Below, in pieces: positions 40,048 through 48,923 of a stretch of 64,000 nucleotides of DNA. The first letter of the stretch is position 1. Each line of letters starts with the position of its first letter. The notes beneath the pieces are model-generated. The model searched no databases. It saw nothing but the letters and a program-made list of their open reading frames with translations, and had not been told where the DNA came from. This DNA comes from Exiguobacterium profundum (GTDB taxonomy: Bacteria > Bacillota > Bacilli > Exiguobacteriales > Exiguobacteriaceae). The position numbers and the translations under genes were made by a program. The stretch is taken from the NCBI RefSeq assembly GCF_001909285.1, contig NZ_MRSV01000001.1, forward strand, positions 1,135,331 through 1,199,330, written 5' to 3'.

Positions 40048-40740
40048 ATGGAAATGACACAGACACGCATTGCGATCGTGGATGATCACGAACTGTTCCG
40101 CGAGGGATTGAAGCGGATTTTTGATTTGGAGTATGAATTTAAAGTTGTCGCCGAAGGGCGTACGGGACGCGAAGCAATCCGCATCGCTGGCGAGCAAAAA
40201 CCGGAAATTCTAATTATGGATATCAACATGCCGGACATGAACGGAATCGAGGCGACGAAGCAACTGTCACTTCTTTCACCAGAGACACGTGTCCTCATTC
40301 TGTCAATCCATGATGATGAGTCGTATATCACACATGCGCTTGAAGCGGGGGCATCAGGATTCTTATTAAAAGAAGTCGCATCGACAGAATTGATCTCGGC
40401 AGTCCGTGCCGTCGCAAAGGATGGGGCGTATCTTCATCCGAAAGTGACAACGAACGTACTGAAGGATTACCGCCGTCTCTTACAATTCAAAGGGGAACAG
40501 GCGGGACGTGGCGTCGAGAGCCGTACAGATGACCCGGTCTATCAATTATTGTCGCGCCGTGAGGTCGAGGTGTTGCACCTTCTCGCCGACGGTCGCTCGA
40601 ACCGAGACATCAGTGACATGCTGTTTATCAGTGAGAAGACGGTCAAAAACCACGTCTCCTCCGTACTTCGTAAAATGGACGTGAACGACCGGACGCAAGC
40701 CGTCGTGGATGCGATTCGCCGGGGTTGGGTCGAGATTTGA
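40048..40740 (+). CDS. degU: Response regulator DegU
   Basis: 230 residues. Receiver domain: acidic pair in IVDDHE, phospho-Asp in [13 protein letters not shown], Lys in LLKEV. LuxR/NarL-type [23 protein letters not shown], then [31 protein letters not shown] precedes ATG. It governs the switch between motility, competence and exoenzyme production in Bacillus. It is intact although its kinase gene carries a stop, so unphosphorylated functions, or phosphorylation by other donors, may remain. Confidence 0.95.
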   Translation: MEMTQTRIAIVDDHELFREGLKRIFDLEYEFKVVAEGRTGREAIRIAGEQKPEILIMDINMPDMNGIEATKQLSLLSPETRVLILSIHDDESYITHALEAGASGFLLKEVASTELISAVRAVAKDGAYLHPKVTTNVLKDYRRLLQFKGEQAGRGVESRTDDPVYQLLSRREVEVLHLLADGRSNRDISDMLFISEKTVKNHVSSVLRKMDVNDRTQAVVDAIRRGWVEI

Positions 40741-40835
40741 GCGTCACCGATGCTTTACCTCGTTTTTGTGTTACAATATGGAATGGAATCCTAACATAAT
40801 TGAAAAAATGAAACGACGTAAAGTGAGGATATAGT

Positions 40836-41684
40836 ATGGGAAACATTGCGATTTTAACCGACAGTACCGCCTATCTGTCGGATGATTTTTTGGCGCGACA
40901 TGACGTCCATGTCGCACCACTCAGTGTCATCTTCGATGGCGCGTCGTACCGCGAGTCGATTGATATGTCGACCGAGGCGTTTTATGAGCGTATCGAGGCG
41001 GGTAACCTGCCGACGACGTCGCAACCGGTCATCGGTGAGACGGTGGAATTGATTGAGAGCTTGCCGGACGATGTGACGGACGTGATTGCGATCACGCTCT
41101 CCAGTGGAATCAGCGGAACGTACCAATCGATGGTCGCGCTAAATGACATGGTCGATGTGACGGTTCATGCGTTTGACTCAGAGATTTCGTGTATGCCGCA
41201 AGCGTTCATGGTCGAAGAGGCCCTTCACCTCCGTGACAACGGGGCGACACCAGAAGAAATCATCGCCCGACTTGAAACGGTCCGTGATTCGATTCGCGCG
41301 TACTTCGTCGTCGATGACCTCGACCACTTACAACGCGGTGGACGGTTGAGCGCGGCGCAAGCGCTCGTCGGATCGTTCTTGCAAATCAAACCGGTCCTTC
41401 ATTTCCAAGATAAATTGATTGTCCCGTTCGAGAAGATTCGGACATACAAGAAGGCCGTACGCCGAATCGAAGAGATGATGGACGAATCGATTGTCGGAGA
41501 TGGGGAAGGGTACTGCATTGGTATCATTCACGCCAACTGCCCGGAGCGTCAGGCGGAAGAGATCGCTTCGATGAAGCAGAAGTTCCCGAAAGCACATATC
41601 TCGGGAAGCCATTTCGGTCCCGTCATCGGAACGCATCTCGGACCTGGTGCAATCGGCATCACATGGTATCGTCGCGAATGGTAA
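40836..41684 (+). CDS. DegV-family fatty-acid-binding protein
   Basis: 282 residues: ILTDSTAYLSDDF at the start, ITLSSGISGTYQSM (fatty-acid carboxylate loop), DDLDHLQRGGRLSAAQA and a C-terminal GPVIGTHLGPGAIGI. These proteins (FakB type) present fatty acids to the kinase FakA. It corresponds to the yviA position next to degU in Bacillus. AAAGTGAGGATAT precedes ATG. Confidence 0.92.
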   Translation: MGNIAILTDSTAYLSDDFLARHDVHVAPLSVIFDGASYRESIDMSTEAFYERIEAGNLPTTSQPVIGETVELIESLPDDVTDVIAITLSSGISGTYQSMVALNDMVDVTVHAFDSEISCMPQAFMVEEALHLRDNGATPEEIIARLETVRDSIRAYFVVDDLDHLQRGGRLSAAQALVGSFLQIKPVLHFQDKLIVPFEKIRTYKKAVRRIEEMMDESIVGDGEGYCIGIIHANCPERQAEEIASMKQKFPKAHISGSHFGPVIGTHLGPGAIGITWYRREW

Positions 41685-41687
41685 GAG

Positions 41688-41713
41688 AGACGACCGTCTA
41701 AGGTCGTCTTTTT
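41688..41713 (+). terminator. Intrinsic terminator of the degV-like gene
   Basis: AGACGACC/GGTCGTCT stem, six-base loop, T-run. Confidence 0.88.
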
Positions 41714-41732
41714 CAATGGAGGAGGGAATGAA

Positions 41733-42440
41733 ATGGCGAAATATCGCCAAATCTTTGAGCGTCTGGCAGAAGAGATGCGAAATGGCACGAGACCCGCTGA
41801 CTCAAAGCTTCCGTCTGAAACCGAGTTGATGCATCAGTTCGAGGCCAGCCGGGGGACGGTCCGGAAAGCGCTCGATCTTTTACAGGAGAACGGGTATGTC
41901 CGGAAGCATCATGGAAAAGGCGTGTTCGTGTTGAAACGTGACCAGATCGAGTTTCAATTCAATGGCATCGTCAGTTTTTCAGAGGTCTACGCGAGCATGC
42001 TCGGTCGTTCCATTCAGACCCACGTCGCTTCGTTCGAAGAGATAGAAGCCCCGACATGGCTCGCCGAACGGATGAACTTAACGCCAGGGACGCATGTGTT
42101 TCGCATCGAACGGGTTCGAAACTTTGACGGGGAGAACGTTATCTTAGATATCAACTATTTCGTCAAAGATCTCGTCCCCGGTCTGACAGAAGAGATTGCG
42201 GCTCGATCGATTTATGGATATATCGAAGATGAGCTTGGGCTACAAATCAGCTATGCGAAACGGAAGATTGCAGCTGAAGACGTGACGGAACTTGACCGGA
42301 AACGGCTCGACTTGCATGACTATGAATACGTCATCGTCATCACGAACGATACGTTCTTATATGAAGGACAACAATTTGAATATACGGAGTCGCGTCACCG
42401 ATTGGACAAGTTCCAGTTTAGCGACGTCGCCCGTAGGTAA
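41733..42440 (+). CDS. treR: GntR-family trehalose operon repressor
   Basis: 235 residues. The GntR winged helix (LPSETELMHQFEASRGTVRK, ENGYVRKHHGKGVFVL) is followed by a UTRA ligand domain from about 80 (FSEVYASMLGRSIQTHV, RNFDGENVILDINYFV). It precedes treP and treA, so it is the TreR repressor that responds to trehalose 6-phosphate. GGAGGGAATG precedes ATG. A terminator follows, so it is transcribed apart from treP-treA. Operators at 42532-42575. Confidence 0.92.
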   Translation: MAKYRQIFERLAEEMRNGTRPADSKLPSETELMHQFEASRGTVRKALDLLQENGYVRKHHGKGVFVLKRDQIEFQFNGIVSFSEVYASMLGRSIQTHVASFEEIEAPTWLAERMNLTPGTHVFRIERVRNFDGENVILDINYFVKDLVPGLTEEIAARSIYGYIEDELGLQISYAKRKIAAEDVTELDRKRLDLHDYEYVIVITNDTFLYEGQQFEYTESRHRLDKFQFSDVARR

Positions 42441-42441
42441 G

Positions 42442-42468
42442 CCTCTTTCGTACAGGAAGGGGTTTTTT
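42442..42468 (+). terminator. Intrinsic terminator of treR
   Basis: CCTCTTTC/GGAAGGGG stem (two mismatches or G-U), five-base loop, six T. Confidence 0.7.
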
Positions 42469-42531
42469 GTTTGTTCTAAGTCAAAATAGGGGAATTTTAA
42501 CAGTAAATCACGACGCAAAACTTTCATGTTT

Positions 42532-42580
42532 AACTTGTATATATAAGTTGTTGACTTAACTTATATAGATAAGTTATACT
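42532..42580. promoter_or_regulatory. treP promoter with two TreR-type operators
   Basis: Two copies of AACTT-N8-AAGTT (42532-42549 and 42558-42575). The promoter is TTGACT (42551-42556), 18-base spacer, TATACT (42575-42580). The second operator fills the spacer and the first abuts the -35, so the repressor would exclude RNA polymerase. Confidence 0.75.
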
Positions 42581-42596
42581 TTGTTTGTACTCATAA

Positions 42597-42611
42597 GTAA
42601 CCGTTTTCATT
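42597..42611. promoter_or_regulatory. cre-like site downstream of the treP start point
   Basis: GTAACCGTTTTCATT region fits the reverse cre consensus with one mismatch in the outer half. Lying after the predicted transcription start it would act as a CcpA roadblock. Confidence 0.45.
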
Positions 42612-42642
42612 TACAATTTTCAAACAAAGGAGGACATTCAAC

Positions 42643-44091
42643 ATGAAGGCAGATTATCGTCAAATTGCCGCTGAGATCTTAGAAGCGATTGGGGGCAAAG
42701 ACAACGTGGACAAGGCCGCGCACTGTGTGACGCGTCTACGTCTCTCCCTCAAGGATCAATCAAAAGTCGATGAGGCACGCGTGAAAGAAATCGACCTCGT
42801 CAAAGGGGCGTTCGAGAACTCCGGCGTGTATCAAATCGTCATCGGAGCCGGCGATGTCGATCGCGTCTATGCCGAGTTCATCAAGCTCGCTGGACTTGAG
42901 GCGGCGACGGTCGCCGAGGTCAAATCCGCGGGCGGCAAAAAAATGAATCCGCTTCAAAAACTCGTCAAAGTCTTCTCTGACGTCTTTATGCCAATCATTC
43001 CAGCCATCATCGTAGCCGGTCTCCTTATGGGGATCAACAACTTACTTGCATCGGAAGGTCTCTTCATCGAAGGACAAACGCTCATCGAGGCGTATCCGAA
43101 CCTACAAGGACTTTGGGATCTCATCAACATGATGGCGAATACGTCATTCGTGTTCTTACCTGCACTCGTCGGTTGGTCGGCGACGAAACGATTCGGTGGG
43201 AGCGAAGTACTCGGGATCGTCATGGGTCTCTTGCTCGTTCACCCGGACCTCTTGAATGCATGGGGCTACGGAACGGCAGCACTTGAAGGAGATGTCCCGA
43301 CGTTTGATATCCTCGGACTCTTCGAAATCGAGAAAGTCGGCTACCAAGGTCAAATCTTGCCGGTACTCGCCGCTGCCTATATCTTGAGCCAAATCGAGAT
43401 GTTCTTGAAAAAACGTGTACCGAACGCCATCCAACTCTTGGTCGTTCCAATCACAACAATCGTTGTCACAGGATTCCTCGCACTCGCAATCGTTGGACCG
43501 GTCACTCGTGGAATCGGGAACGTGATCGCGACAGGACTCGTCAACACGTTCGAAGCCGTACCGGTCGTCGGGGCACTCCTCTTCGGATTGTTCTACGCAC
43601 CGCTCGTCGTCACCGGGATGCACCACTTGTTCATCGCCATCGACCTTCAGTTGATCGCAGATACAGGCGGTACGTTCATCTGGCCGATGATCGCACTCTC
43701 AAACATTGCTCAAGGTTCGGCCGCACTCGCGATGTTCTTCGTCTACAAGCACAACGCGAAACAAAAGAGCATGGCATCGACTTCAGCCATCTCGGCTTAT
43801 TTCGGAATCACAGAGCCGGCCATGTTCGGGGTCAACTTACCAAATAAATTCCCGTTCTACTCAGCTATGATCGGGTCGGCAATCGCTGCTATCTTTATCA
43901 CATTGAACGATGTGCAAGCAATCGCCATCGGTGTCGGAGGACTCCCTGGATTCCTCTCAATCTTCACAGATAAGATCCTTCTCTTCATCGTGGGCATGGT
44001 CATCGCGATCATCGTTCCGTTCGCGCTCACTTTCATCTTGTCGAAGCGTTACATGAAGAAAGGTGAACTTGAAGAAAACAAAGTCGCATAA
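42643..44091 (+). CDS. treP: PTS trehalose-specific EIIBC
   Basis: 482 residues. EIIB domain (1-85) has the phospho-cysteine in KAAHCVTRLRLSLKD; EIIC (105-470) has about ten helices with GMHHLFIAIDLQL, PMIALSNIAQGSAALAM and the substrate motif SAYFGITEPAMFGVNLP. There is no EIIA domain, so it depends on a separate EIIA such as the crr-like protein at 26559. It takes up trehalose as trehalose 6-phosphate. AAAGGAGG precedes ATG. Confidence 0.95.
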   Translation: MKADYRQIAAEILEAIGGKDNVDKAAHCVTRLRLSLKDQSKVDEARVKEIDLVKGAFENSGVYQIVIGAGDVDRVYAEFIKLAGLEAATVAEVKSAGGKKMNPLQKLVKVFSDVFMPIIPAIIVAGLLMGINNLLASEGLFIEGQTLIEAYPNLQGLWDLINMMANTSFVFLPALVGWSATKRFGGSEVLGIVMGLLLVHPDLLNAWGYGTAALEGDVPTFDILGLFEIEKVGYQGQILPVLAAAYILSQIEMFLKKRVPNAIQLLVVPITTIVVTGFLALAIVGPVTRGIGNVIATGLVNTFEAVPVVGALLFGLFYAPLVVTGMHHLFIAIDLQLIADTGGTFIWPMIALSNIAQGSAALAMFFVYKHNAKQKSMASTSAISAYFGITEPAMFGVNLPNKFPFYSAMIGSAIAAIFITLNDVQAIAIGVGGLPGFLSIFTDKILLFIVGMVIAIIVPFALTFILSKRYMKKGELEENKVA

Positions 44092-44173
44092 GTAATGACT
44101 CGGGAGGGAGGGACGGCAGTTCTTCCCTCTTTCCTATTGAAATGAAAACTCTTAAAAAAAGGAGATGTCGTTG

Positions 44174-45808
44174 ATGACACAGAAAAATTGGCGCAAATCA
44201 GTCGTCTATCAAATTTACCCGAAAAGTTTTTACAGTCCGGAAGGGAACGCGACCGGATCGATTAAAGGGGTGACGGCGAAGCTGGATTACTTGGCAGAAC
44301 TCGGCATCGAATACATTTGGATGACGCCTGTCTATCAGTCACCTCAACACGATAATGGCTATGACGTGAGTGATTATTATGCCATCGACCCGTCTTACGG
44401 AACGATGGAGGACCTCGACGAATTGATTCGTGAAGCAGAGGCGCGGGGCATCGGCCTCATGATGGACATCGTCGTCAACCACTCTTCGACCGAGCACGAA
44501 TGGTTCCAAAAATCATTGGCGGGAGACGAGCGGTACCGTGACTACTACATCTGGCGCGACGAACCGACGAACTGGGAATCGAAGTTCGGTGGGAATGCGT
44601 GGGAATATGATGAGAAGAGCGGACAATATTATCTCCACTTGTTCGACGTGACACAAGCTGACCTGAACTGGGAGAATGAACAGATGCGCGAGGACGTCTA
44701 CGAGATGATGCGGTTCTGGCGTAAAAAAGGAATCAAAGGATTCCGTCTCGACGTCATCAACCTCATTTCAAAAGAACAGAACTTCCCAGAAGACGCATCG
44801 GACGGTCGCAAGTTCTATACGGACGGTCCACGCATCCACGAATATTTAAAAGAAATGAACCGAGAAGTATTTGATGGGCATGACGTCATCACGGTCGGGG
44901 AGATGTCTTCGACGACGCTCGATCACTGCGTACGCTATTCAAACCCGGACGAGAACGAGCTCAGCATGACGTTCAGCTTCCACCACTTGAAAGTCGACTA
45001 TCCGAACGGCGAGAAATTCGTCGCGGCGCCGTTCGATTTCATTCAATTAAAAGACATTATGTCGACGTGGCAACGTGGGATGCACGGAAAAGGATGGAAC
45101 GCCATCTTCTGGTGCAACCATGACCAACCACGTGTCGTCAGCCGTTTTGGGAACGACACGAACCACCGCGTAGAGAGCGCGAAGATGCTTGCGACAGTGC
45201 TCCACGGCCTTCAAGGGACGCCGTACATCTATCAAGGGGAAGAAATCGGGATGACGAACCCCGGCTTCGACTCGCTCGATGAATATCGGGATATCGAAAC
45301 GCTCAACATCTACAAGTTGAAGCGGGAAGAGGGTGTGTCGCATGATGACATGATGGCCGCCATCAAACAGAAGTCACGCGACAACTCGCGAACGCCGATG
45401 CAGTGGGATGCAACGACACATGCCGGCTTCACGAGCGGCACACCGTGGATCAACGTGGCGCCGAACTATGAGGACGTGAACGTTGAAACGGCGCTTCGTG
45501 ATCCGAACTCAGTGTTCTACCACTACAAACACTTGATTGCATTACGAAAAGAACTTGACGTTTTGACGGACGGAGACTACACGCTTCTTACTCCTGATTC
45601 GCTAGACGTTTGGGCATATACACGGAAGACGGACCGAGAGGAGCTACTCGTCGTCGCCAACTTCTATGGAATTGAAACGACGTACACGATTCCAGAAGGA
45701 TTCGAGCGGGTGAACGTCGTCAGTCACAACTACGACGTGCCTGAGCTCGACGGAATGTCGTTGTCTCTTCGTCCATATGAGGCGATCATGTTCTATAAAC
45801 AGATTTAA
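44174..45808 (+). CDS. treA: Alpha,alpha-phosphotrehalase (GH13)
   Basis: 544 residues; start ATG 44174 chosen because GGAG ends 9 bases before it, while ATG 44165 abuts it. GH13 motifs: VVNHSSTEHEWF (region I), nucleophile Asp in GFRLDVINLIS, acid Glu in TVGEMSS, FWCNHDQPR (region IV). DRGTPYIYQGEEIGMTN-type loop and a C-terminal beta domain follow. It splits trehalose 6-phosphate into glucose and glucose 6-phosphate. Co-transcribed with treP, 73 bases apart. Confidence 0.95.
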   Translation: MTQKNWRKSVVYQIYPKSFYSPEGNATGSIKGVTAKLDYLAELGIEYIWMTPVYQSPQHDNGYDVSDYYAIDPSYGTMEDLDELIREAEARGIGLMMDIVVNHSSTEHEWFQKSLAGDERYRDYYIWRDEPTNWESKFGGNAWEYDEKSGQYYLHLFDVTQADLNWENEQMREDVYEMMRFWRKKGIKGFRLDVINLISKEQNFPEDASDGRKFYTDGPRIHEYLKEMNREVFDGHDVITVGEMSSTTLDHCVRYSNPDENELSMTFSFHHLKVDYPNGEKFVAAPFDFIQLKDIMSTWQRGMHGKGWNAIFWCNHDQPRVVSRFGNDTNHRVESAKMLATVLHGLQGTPYIYQGEEIGMTNPGFDSLDEYRDIETLNIYKLKREEGVSHDDMMAAIKQKSRDNSRTPMQWDATTHAGFTSGTPWINVAPNYEDVNVETALRDPNSVFYHYKHLIALRKELDVLTDGDYTLLTPDSLDVWAYTRKTDREELLVVANFYGIETTYTIPEGFERVNVVSHNYDVPELDGMSLSLRPYEAIMFYKQI

Positions 45809-45813
45809 CAGAT

Positions 45814-45845
45814 GGGACCCGACTTTTTCGTCGGGTCCTATTTGT
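45814..45845 (+). terminator. Intrinsic terminator of the tre operon
   Basis: Perfect stem GGACCCGAC/GTCGGGTCC, six-base loop, short T-run with one A. Confidence 0.82.
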
Positions 45846-45852
45846 GTAGTAG

Positions 45853-45894
45853 ACCTATGTTGTTTTTGATAAGTTGAATCGTATTTACATAGGT
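45853..45894. repeat. Inverted repeat upstream of comFA
   Basis: ACCTATGT and ACATAGGT, perfect 8-base arms, 26 bases apart, 35 bases before the comFA start. It may bind a regulator or form a leader hairpin. No ComK box (AAAA-N5-TTTT pairs) is clear here. Confidence 0.5.
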
Positions 45895-45929
45895 ATTTTG
45901 GTAGCGTGATGACAAAAAGGAGTCAGGTT

Positions 45930-47087
45930 ATGGGAGAACTTATTGTCGCACCGAAAGGAAAACGAGCCATCCGCTTCGGCATCTGCCAACGCTGTCTCAG
46001 CACGCACGTCCGGACGTTCACTTGTCATCATGGACGCTGTGCCTATTGCCGAAATTGTTTGTACCTCGGGCGTGTCTGCCGATGTGATTTTCTACAGGAA
46101 CGGGACATCACAACTCCAACCGAGACGACCGAATTGACGATGCCATTCGAGCTCGTCCCAGACCAAAAGCGGGTCGCGAACCAACTGCTCACGTGGTGGG
46201 ACGAACGGAGGACGGGACTTGTGCATGCGGTGTGTGGCGCTGGGAAGACCGAGATGACGTTTCCCGTGATTGAGCGTGTTGTCAATGAAGGGAAGCGAGT
46301 GTTGGTTGTCTCTCCGAGGAAAGATGTCGCCATCGAATGGGTCGAACGATTAGAACAGGCGTTCACAGTCCCTGTCACTAAACGATATGGAGGGGGAGAA
46401 AAAGACTCCATTGGGATGATCACGGTGGCGACCGCACCGTTACTCATGAATTTACGTGACGTGTTCGATTATGTGCTCGTCGATGAGTCCGATGCCTTCC
46501 CGTTTGCCTTTGATGTGGCACTTTGGAATACAATCCGTCGGGCCGGGAGAAATGTCTTCTTATTTATCACGGCGACCCCGACCGTTTGGCAACAATTGCT
46601 TCCGAAGGTTCATCTGTCGCGGCGCTATCACGGATTCGATTTGCCGGTCCCGACACTTGTCAAACAGTCCGATGAACGACTCCTAGACTTCTGTCGACGT
46701 CACGCCTTGAAACCCCGTCTCTTGTTTGTGCCGACGAAGCCTGATTTGGAGCGATATGAAAGTCGGTTACAAGAGGCAGGTATCACGTGTCAAACCGTTT
46801 CTGCTGACACGGAAGAACGGTTGGATACACTCCATTGGCTTCAAGAAACGAAAGGGATCGTCTTTGCGACCTCAATCTGGGAGCGAGGGATGACGGTTCG
46901 CGACGTGCAGGTCGCCGTGGTTGAAAGTGAACATCGTCTCTTCTCGACGCGGGGTCTCATTCAGATGGCGGGTCGGGCGGGGCGAAAACCGGACACACCG
47001 ACAGGAGAGGTCTGTTTCTTTTACAAGGAGCGGACATTCCGACAAGATGTTGCCATCCAGAAGATCAGGGAGGCGAATCGGCGATGA
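45930..47087 (+). CDS. comFA: ComFA, DNA uptake translocase helicase
   Basis: 385 residues from ATG 45930 (MGELIVAPKG) after AAAAAGGAGT. The N-terminal zinc finger has four CxxC-type cysteines (ICQRCLSTH, CAYCRNC, VCRCDF). DEAD/DEAH-type motor: Walker A VCGAGKTEM, Walker B LVDESDAF, SAT-like FITATPT, motif VI QMAGRAGRK. It pulls single-stranded DNA through the ComEC channel. comFC starts inside its stop codon (ATGA). The usual neighbour degSU is separated by the tre genes. Confidence 0.94.
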   Translation: MGELIVAPKGKRAIRFGICQRCLSTHVRTFTCHHGRCAYCRNCLYLGRVCRCDFLQERDITTPTETTELTMPFELVPDQKRVANQLLTWWDERRTGLVHAVCGAGKTEMTFPVIERVVNEGKRVLVVSPRKDVAIEWVERLEQAFTVPVTKRYGGGEKDSIGMITVATAPLLMNLRDVFDYVLVDESDAFPFAFDVALWNTIRRAGRNVFLFITATPTVWQQLLPKVHLSRRYHGFDLPVPTLVKQSDERLLDFCRRHALKPRLLFVPTKPDLERYESRLQEAGITCQTVSADTEERLDTLHWLQETKGIVFATSIWERGMTVRDVQVAVVESEHRLFSTRGLIQMAGRAGRKPDTPTGEVCFFYKERTFRQDVAIQKIREANRR

Positions 47088-47752
47088 AATGTCTTCTTTG
47101 TCATGAGTCGATGACCGTCCCGTGGACACCTGACACGTTATGGCGACGGGACTGGGTGTGTCCCTCTTGCGAGTCGAAACTGACGCCGCTCGGGACAGGT
47201 TGCCCACGCTGCGGTCAACCAAATGAGACCGGTAAGACGTGTCCGGACTGCATCCGCTGGCTCGCACTCGGTCTCGACTTGACCGTCCGCTGCCTGTACG
47301 CGTACGATGATGCAGGAATTGACTGGCTACATCGATATAAATTCAGCGGGGATGTCGTCATTGCCTCATCGGTTGCCCCAGCGCTTCGGGCATTGCGTTC
47401 ATCTGGCGTGACCTATGTTCCGATTCCGTTGAGTAAGGAGCGACTTCAGACACGTCGTTTCAATCAGGCCGAGGAGCTCGCGCGATACATCGGTCCGACG
47501 CGGCAAATTCTCGAAAAAACGGAGGTTTCAAGTCAACGTGAACTCGGGAAAGAAGGAAGACGACACCGAACGAACCCTTTCACTGTACCAACTTCAGTGA
47601 AATATGGGAAAATCATTCTTGTAGACGACGTCTATACGACAGGAACGACCCTTCATCAGGCGGCATTTTCGTTGCGACAGGCAGGTGCATCAGAAGTTTC
47701 TGCGATTTGCTTGTTTCGGGCGCTAAACAAATCAAAATCGCGTCCGATATAA
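47084..47752 (+). CDS. comFC: ComFC, phosphoribosyltransferase-like competence protein
   Basis: 222 residues. N-terminal zinc finger CLLC...CPSCESK...CPRCG...CPDC, then a PRTase fold with the PRPP loop IILVDDVYTTGTTL. It overlaps comFA by four bases. Together with ComFA and DprA it forms the internal DNA-processing complex. In B. subtilis comFB lies between comFA and comFC; here it is missing. Confidence 0.93.
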   Translation: MKCLLCHESMTVPWTPDTLWRRDWVCPSCESKLTPLGTGCPRCGQPNETGKTCPDCIRWLALGLDLTVRCLYAYDDAGIDWLHRYKFSGDVVIASSVAPALRALRSSGVTYVPIPLSKERLQTRRFNQAEELARYIGPTRQILEKTEVSSQRELGKEGRRHRTNPFTVPTSVKYGKIILVDDVYTTGTTLHQAAFSLRQAGASEVSAICLFRALNKSKSRPI

Positions 47753-47770
47753 AGGGCAGAGGTGAAACCA

Positions 47771-48166
47771 ATGGATGCAGCAACTTGCCAAATGTGTGGG
47801 CGCTTGTTTATGAAACAGGGACGTTCACCGTACTGTCCATCATGTAATGAAGTCGATTATAAAAACTTCTTGAAAGTCCGCGATTTCATTCGTGAACCAG
47901 CCAACAAACAGACGACCATCGGAGCCCTCGTCGAAGCGACAGGTGTCTCTGAACTTGATATCACGCGATATATCCACGAAGGACGCTTGATCATCAAAGA
48001 CAATCCGGCGCTTGCCATCAGCTGCGTCCGTTGTGGTCGGCCTACGAATGAAGGAAAAATCTGTTCGAACTGCCAGAGAGAAATGCAGAAGGAACTGTCC
48101 AGTCTACAGGAGATGCAGGAGGGCTTGGCGAAAAAGTCGAGTATCCGCGCTTATCGTTTGGATTAA
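47771..48166 (+). CDS. yvyF: Flagellar operon protein YvyF
   Basis: About 131 residues from ATG 47771, after AGAGGTG. N-terminal zinc-knuckle CQMCGRLFMKQGRSPYCPSC in part, second pair CVRCG...CSNCQ, and a central helix-turn-helix-like segment TTIGALVEATGVSELDITRY. It matches the TIGR03826 flagellar-operon family of Bacillus, located directly ahead of flgM, as here. It probably regulates flgM expression. Confidence 0.88.
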   Translation: MDAATCQMCGRLFMKQGRSPYCPSCNEVDYKNFLKVRDFIREPANKQTTIGALVEATGVSELDITRYIHEGRLIIKDNPALAISCVRCGRPTNEGKICSNCQREMQKELSSLQEMQEGLAKKSSIRAYRLD

Positions 48167-48189
48167 CATCATGAAGAGGGGGAAGACGC

Positions 48190-48441
48190 ATGCGCATCGA
48201 TTCAGCCAAGTGGGTACACTTACCAAACACTTATGAAAAGAAAACGCAAGTCGAGCCGAAGCCCGCGCAATCAAGCCAAACGGACCAATTGTCAATTTCG
48301 GCGGAAGCTCGCGCCCGGTTTGAAGAACCGGTGAAACATCCGGACCGTCTCGCTAAAATCGACGCTTTAAAAGCGGAGATTGATGCAGGCACATATTCAC
48401 GGGACGCGCGCGAAATCGCTAAACGCTTTCTACAAGGATGA
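48190..48441 (+). CDS. flgM: Anti-sigma-D factor FlgM
   Basis: 83 residues, with the family C-terminal pattern RLAKIDALKAEIDAGTYSRDAREIAKRFL and a disordered Gln/Ser-rich N-terminal half. It holds sigma-D inactive until hook completion. AGAGGGGGAAG precedes ATG. A strong terminator lies 50 bases downstream, before flgN. Confidence 0.93.
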   Translation: MRIDSAKWVHLPNTYEKKTQVEPKPAQSSQTDQLSISAEARARFEEPVKHPDRLAKIDALKAEIDAGTYSRDAREIAKRFLQG

Positions 48442-48491
48442 ATGGAAGCGAGGTCCGTTTGAGGCCTTCGCACTGAATAACACGGCACGGA

Positions 48492-48538
48492 AGCTGACTA
48501 AATAAGGGGTACCCCTTTCTTTAGTCGGCTCTTTTTTT
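48492..48538 (+). terminator. Strong intrinsic terminator between flgM and flgN
   Basis: Stem AGCTGACTAAA/TTTAGTCGGCT with nested AAGGGG/CCCCTT, then seven T (48532-48538). It would separate flgM from flgN-flgK-flgL unless read through. Confidence 0.9.
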
Positions 48539-48554
48539 GAAAAAGGATAGACTC

Positions 48555-48911
48555 ATGCTCACATTACATAAACGGTTACTCGAATTGGCTTACGCAAAAG
48601 AACAGCAACTCATTCAAAATGACATGGTGGCATTTAGCACGCTCGTCAAAGAAGAAGCGAAACTCGTCCGACAAATTTCACAAAAAGAAGCGGAACGACT
48701 TCAAGGGACGTATGAATTGGACGATGAAGAGATAGAGGAATTGAGACCGGTCTTGTTCGAGTTAAAGCGACAGAACGAATTGAACGCGACGTTGCTCGAA
48801 CAATCCCTTCGTTATATTACTTGGCATCTGGATATGCTCATGCCGGAAGCAGATGATTTTACATACGGACAACAAGCGTTCGAAACACGCTCGTTCAGCC
48901 GTGACGTTTAA
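48555..48911 (+). CDS. flgN: Flagellar chaperone FlgN
   Basis: 118 residues starting MLTLHKRLLELAYAKEQQL; the ATG at 48555 lies 8 bases after AAAAGGA, while the TTG at 48537 is inside the terminator T-run. It is all helical, charged, and directly precedes flgK, as in Bacillus (yvyG). It keeps FlgK and FlgL export-ready. Confidence 0.88.
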   Translation: MLTLHKRLLELAYAKEQQLIQNDMVAFSTLVKEEAKLVRQISQKEAERLQGTYELDDEEIEELRPVLFELKRQNELNATLLEQSLRYITWHLDMLMPEADDFTYGQQAFETRSFSRDV

Positions 48912-48923
48912 GGAGGAAGTGGA

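Noticed and set aside
44092-44173. GGGAGGGAGGGAC / TCTTCCCTCTTTCC region between treP and treA as a terminator
   Set aside because: Stem is poor and T-run weak, and treA has no promoter of its own here. At most it is a partial attenuator.
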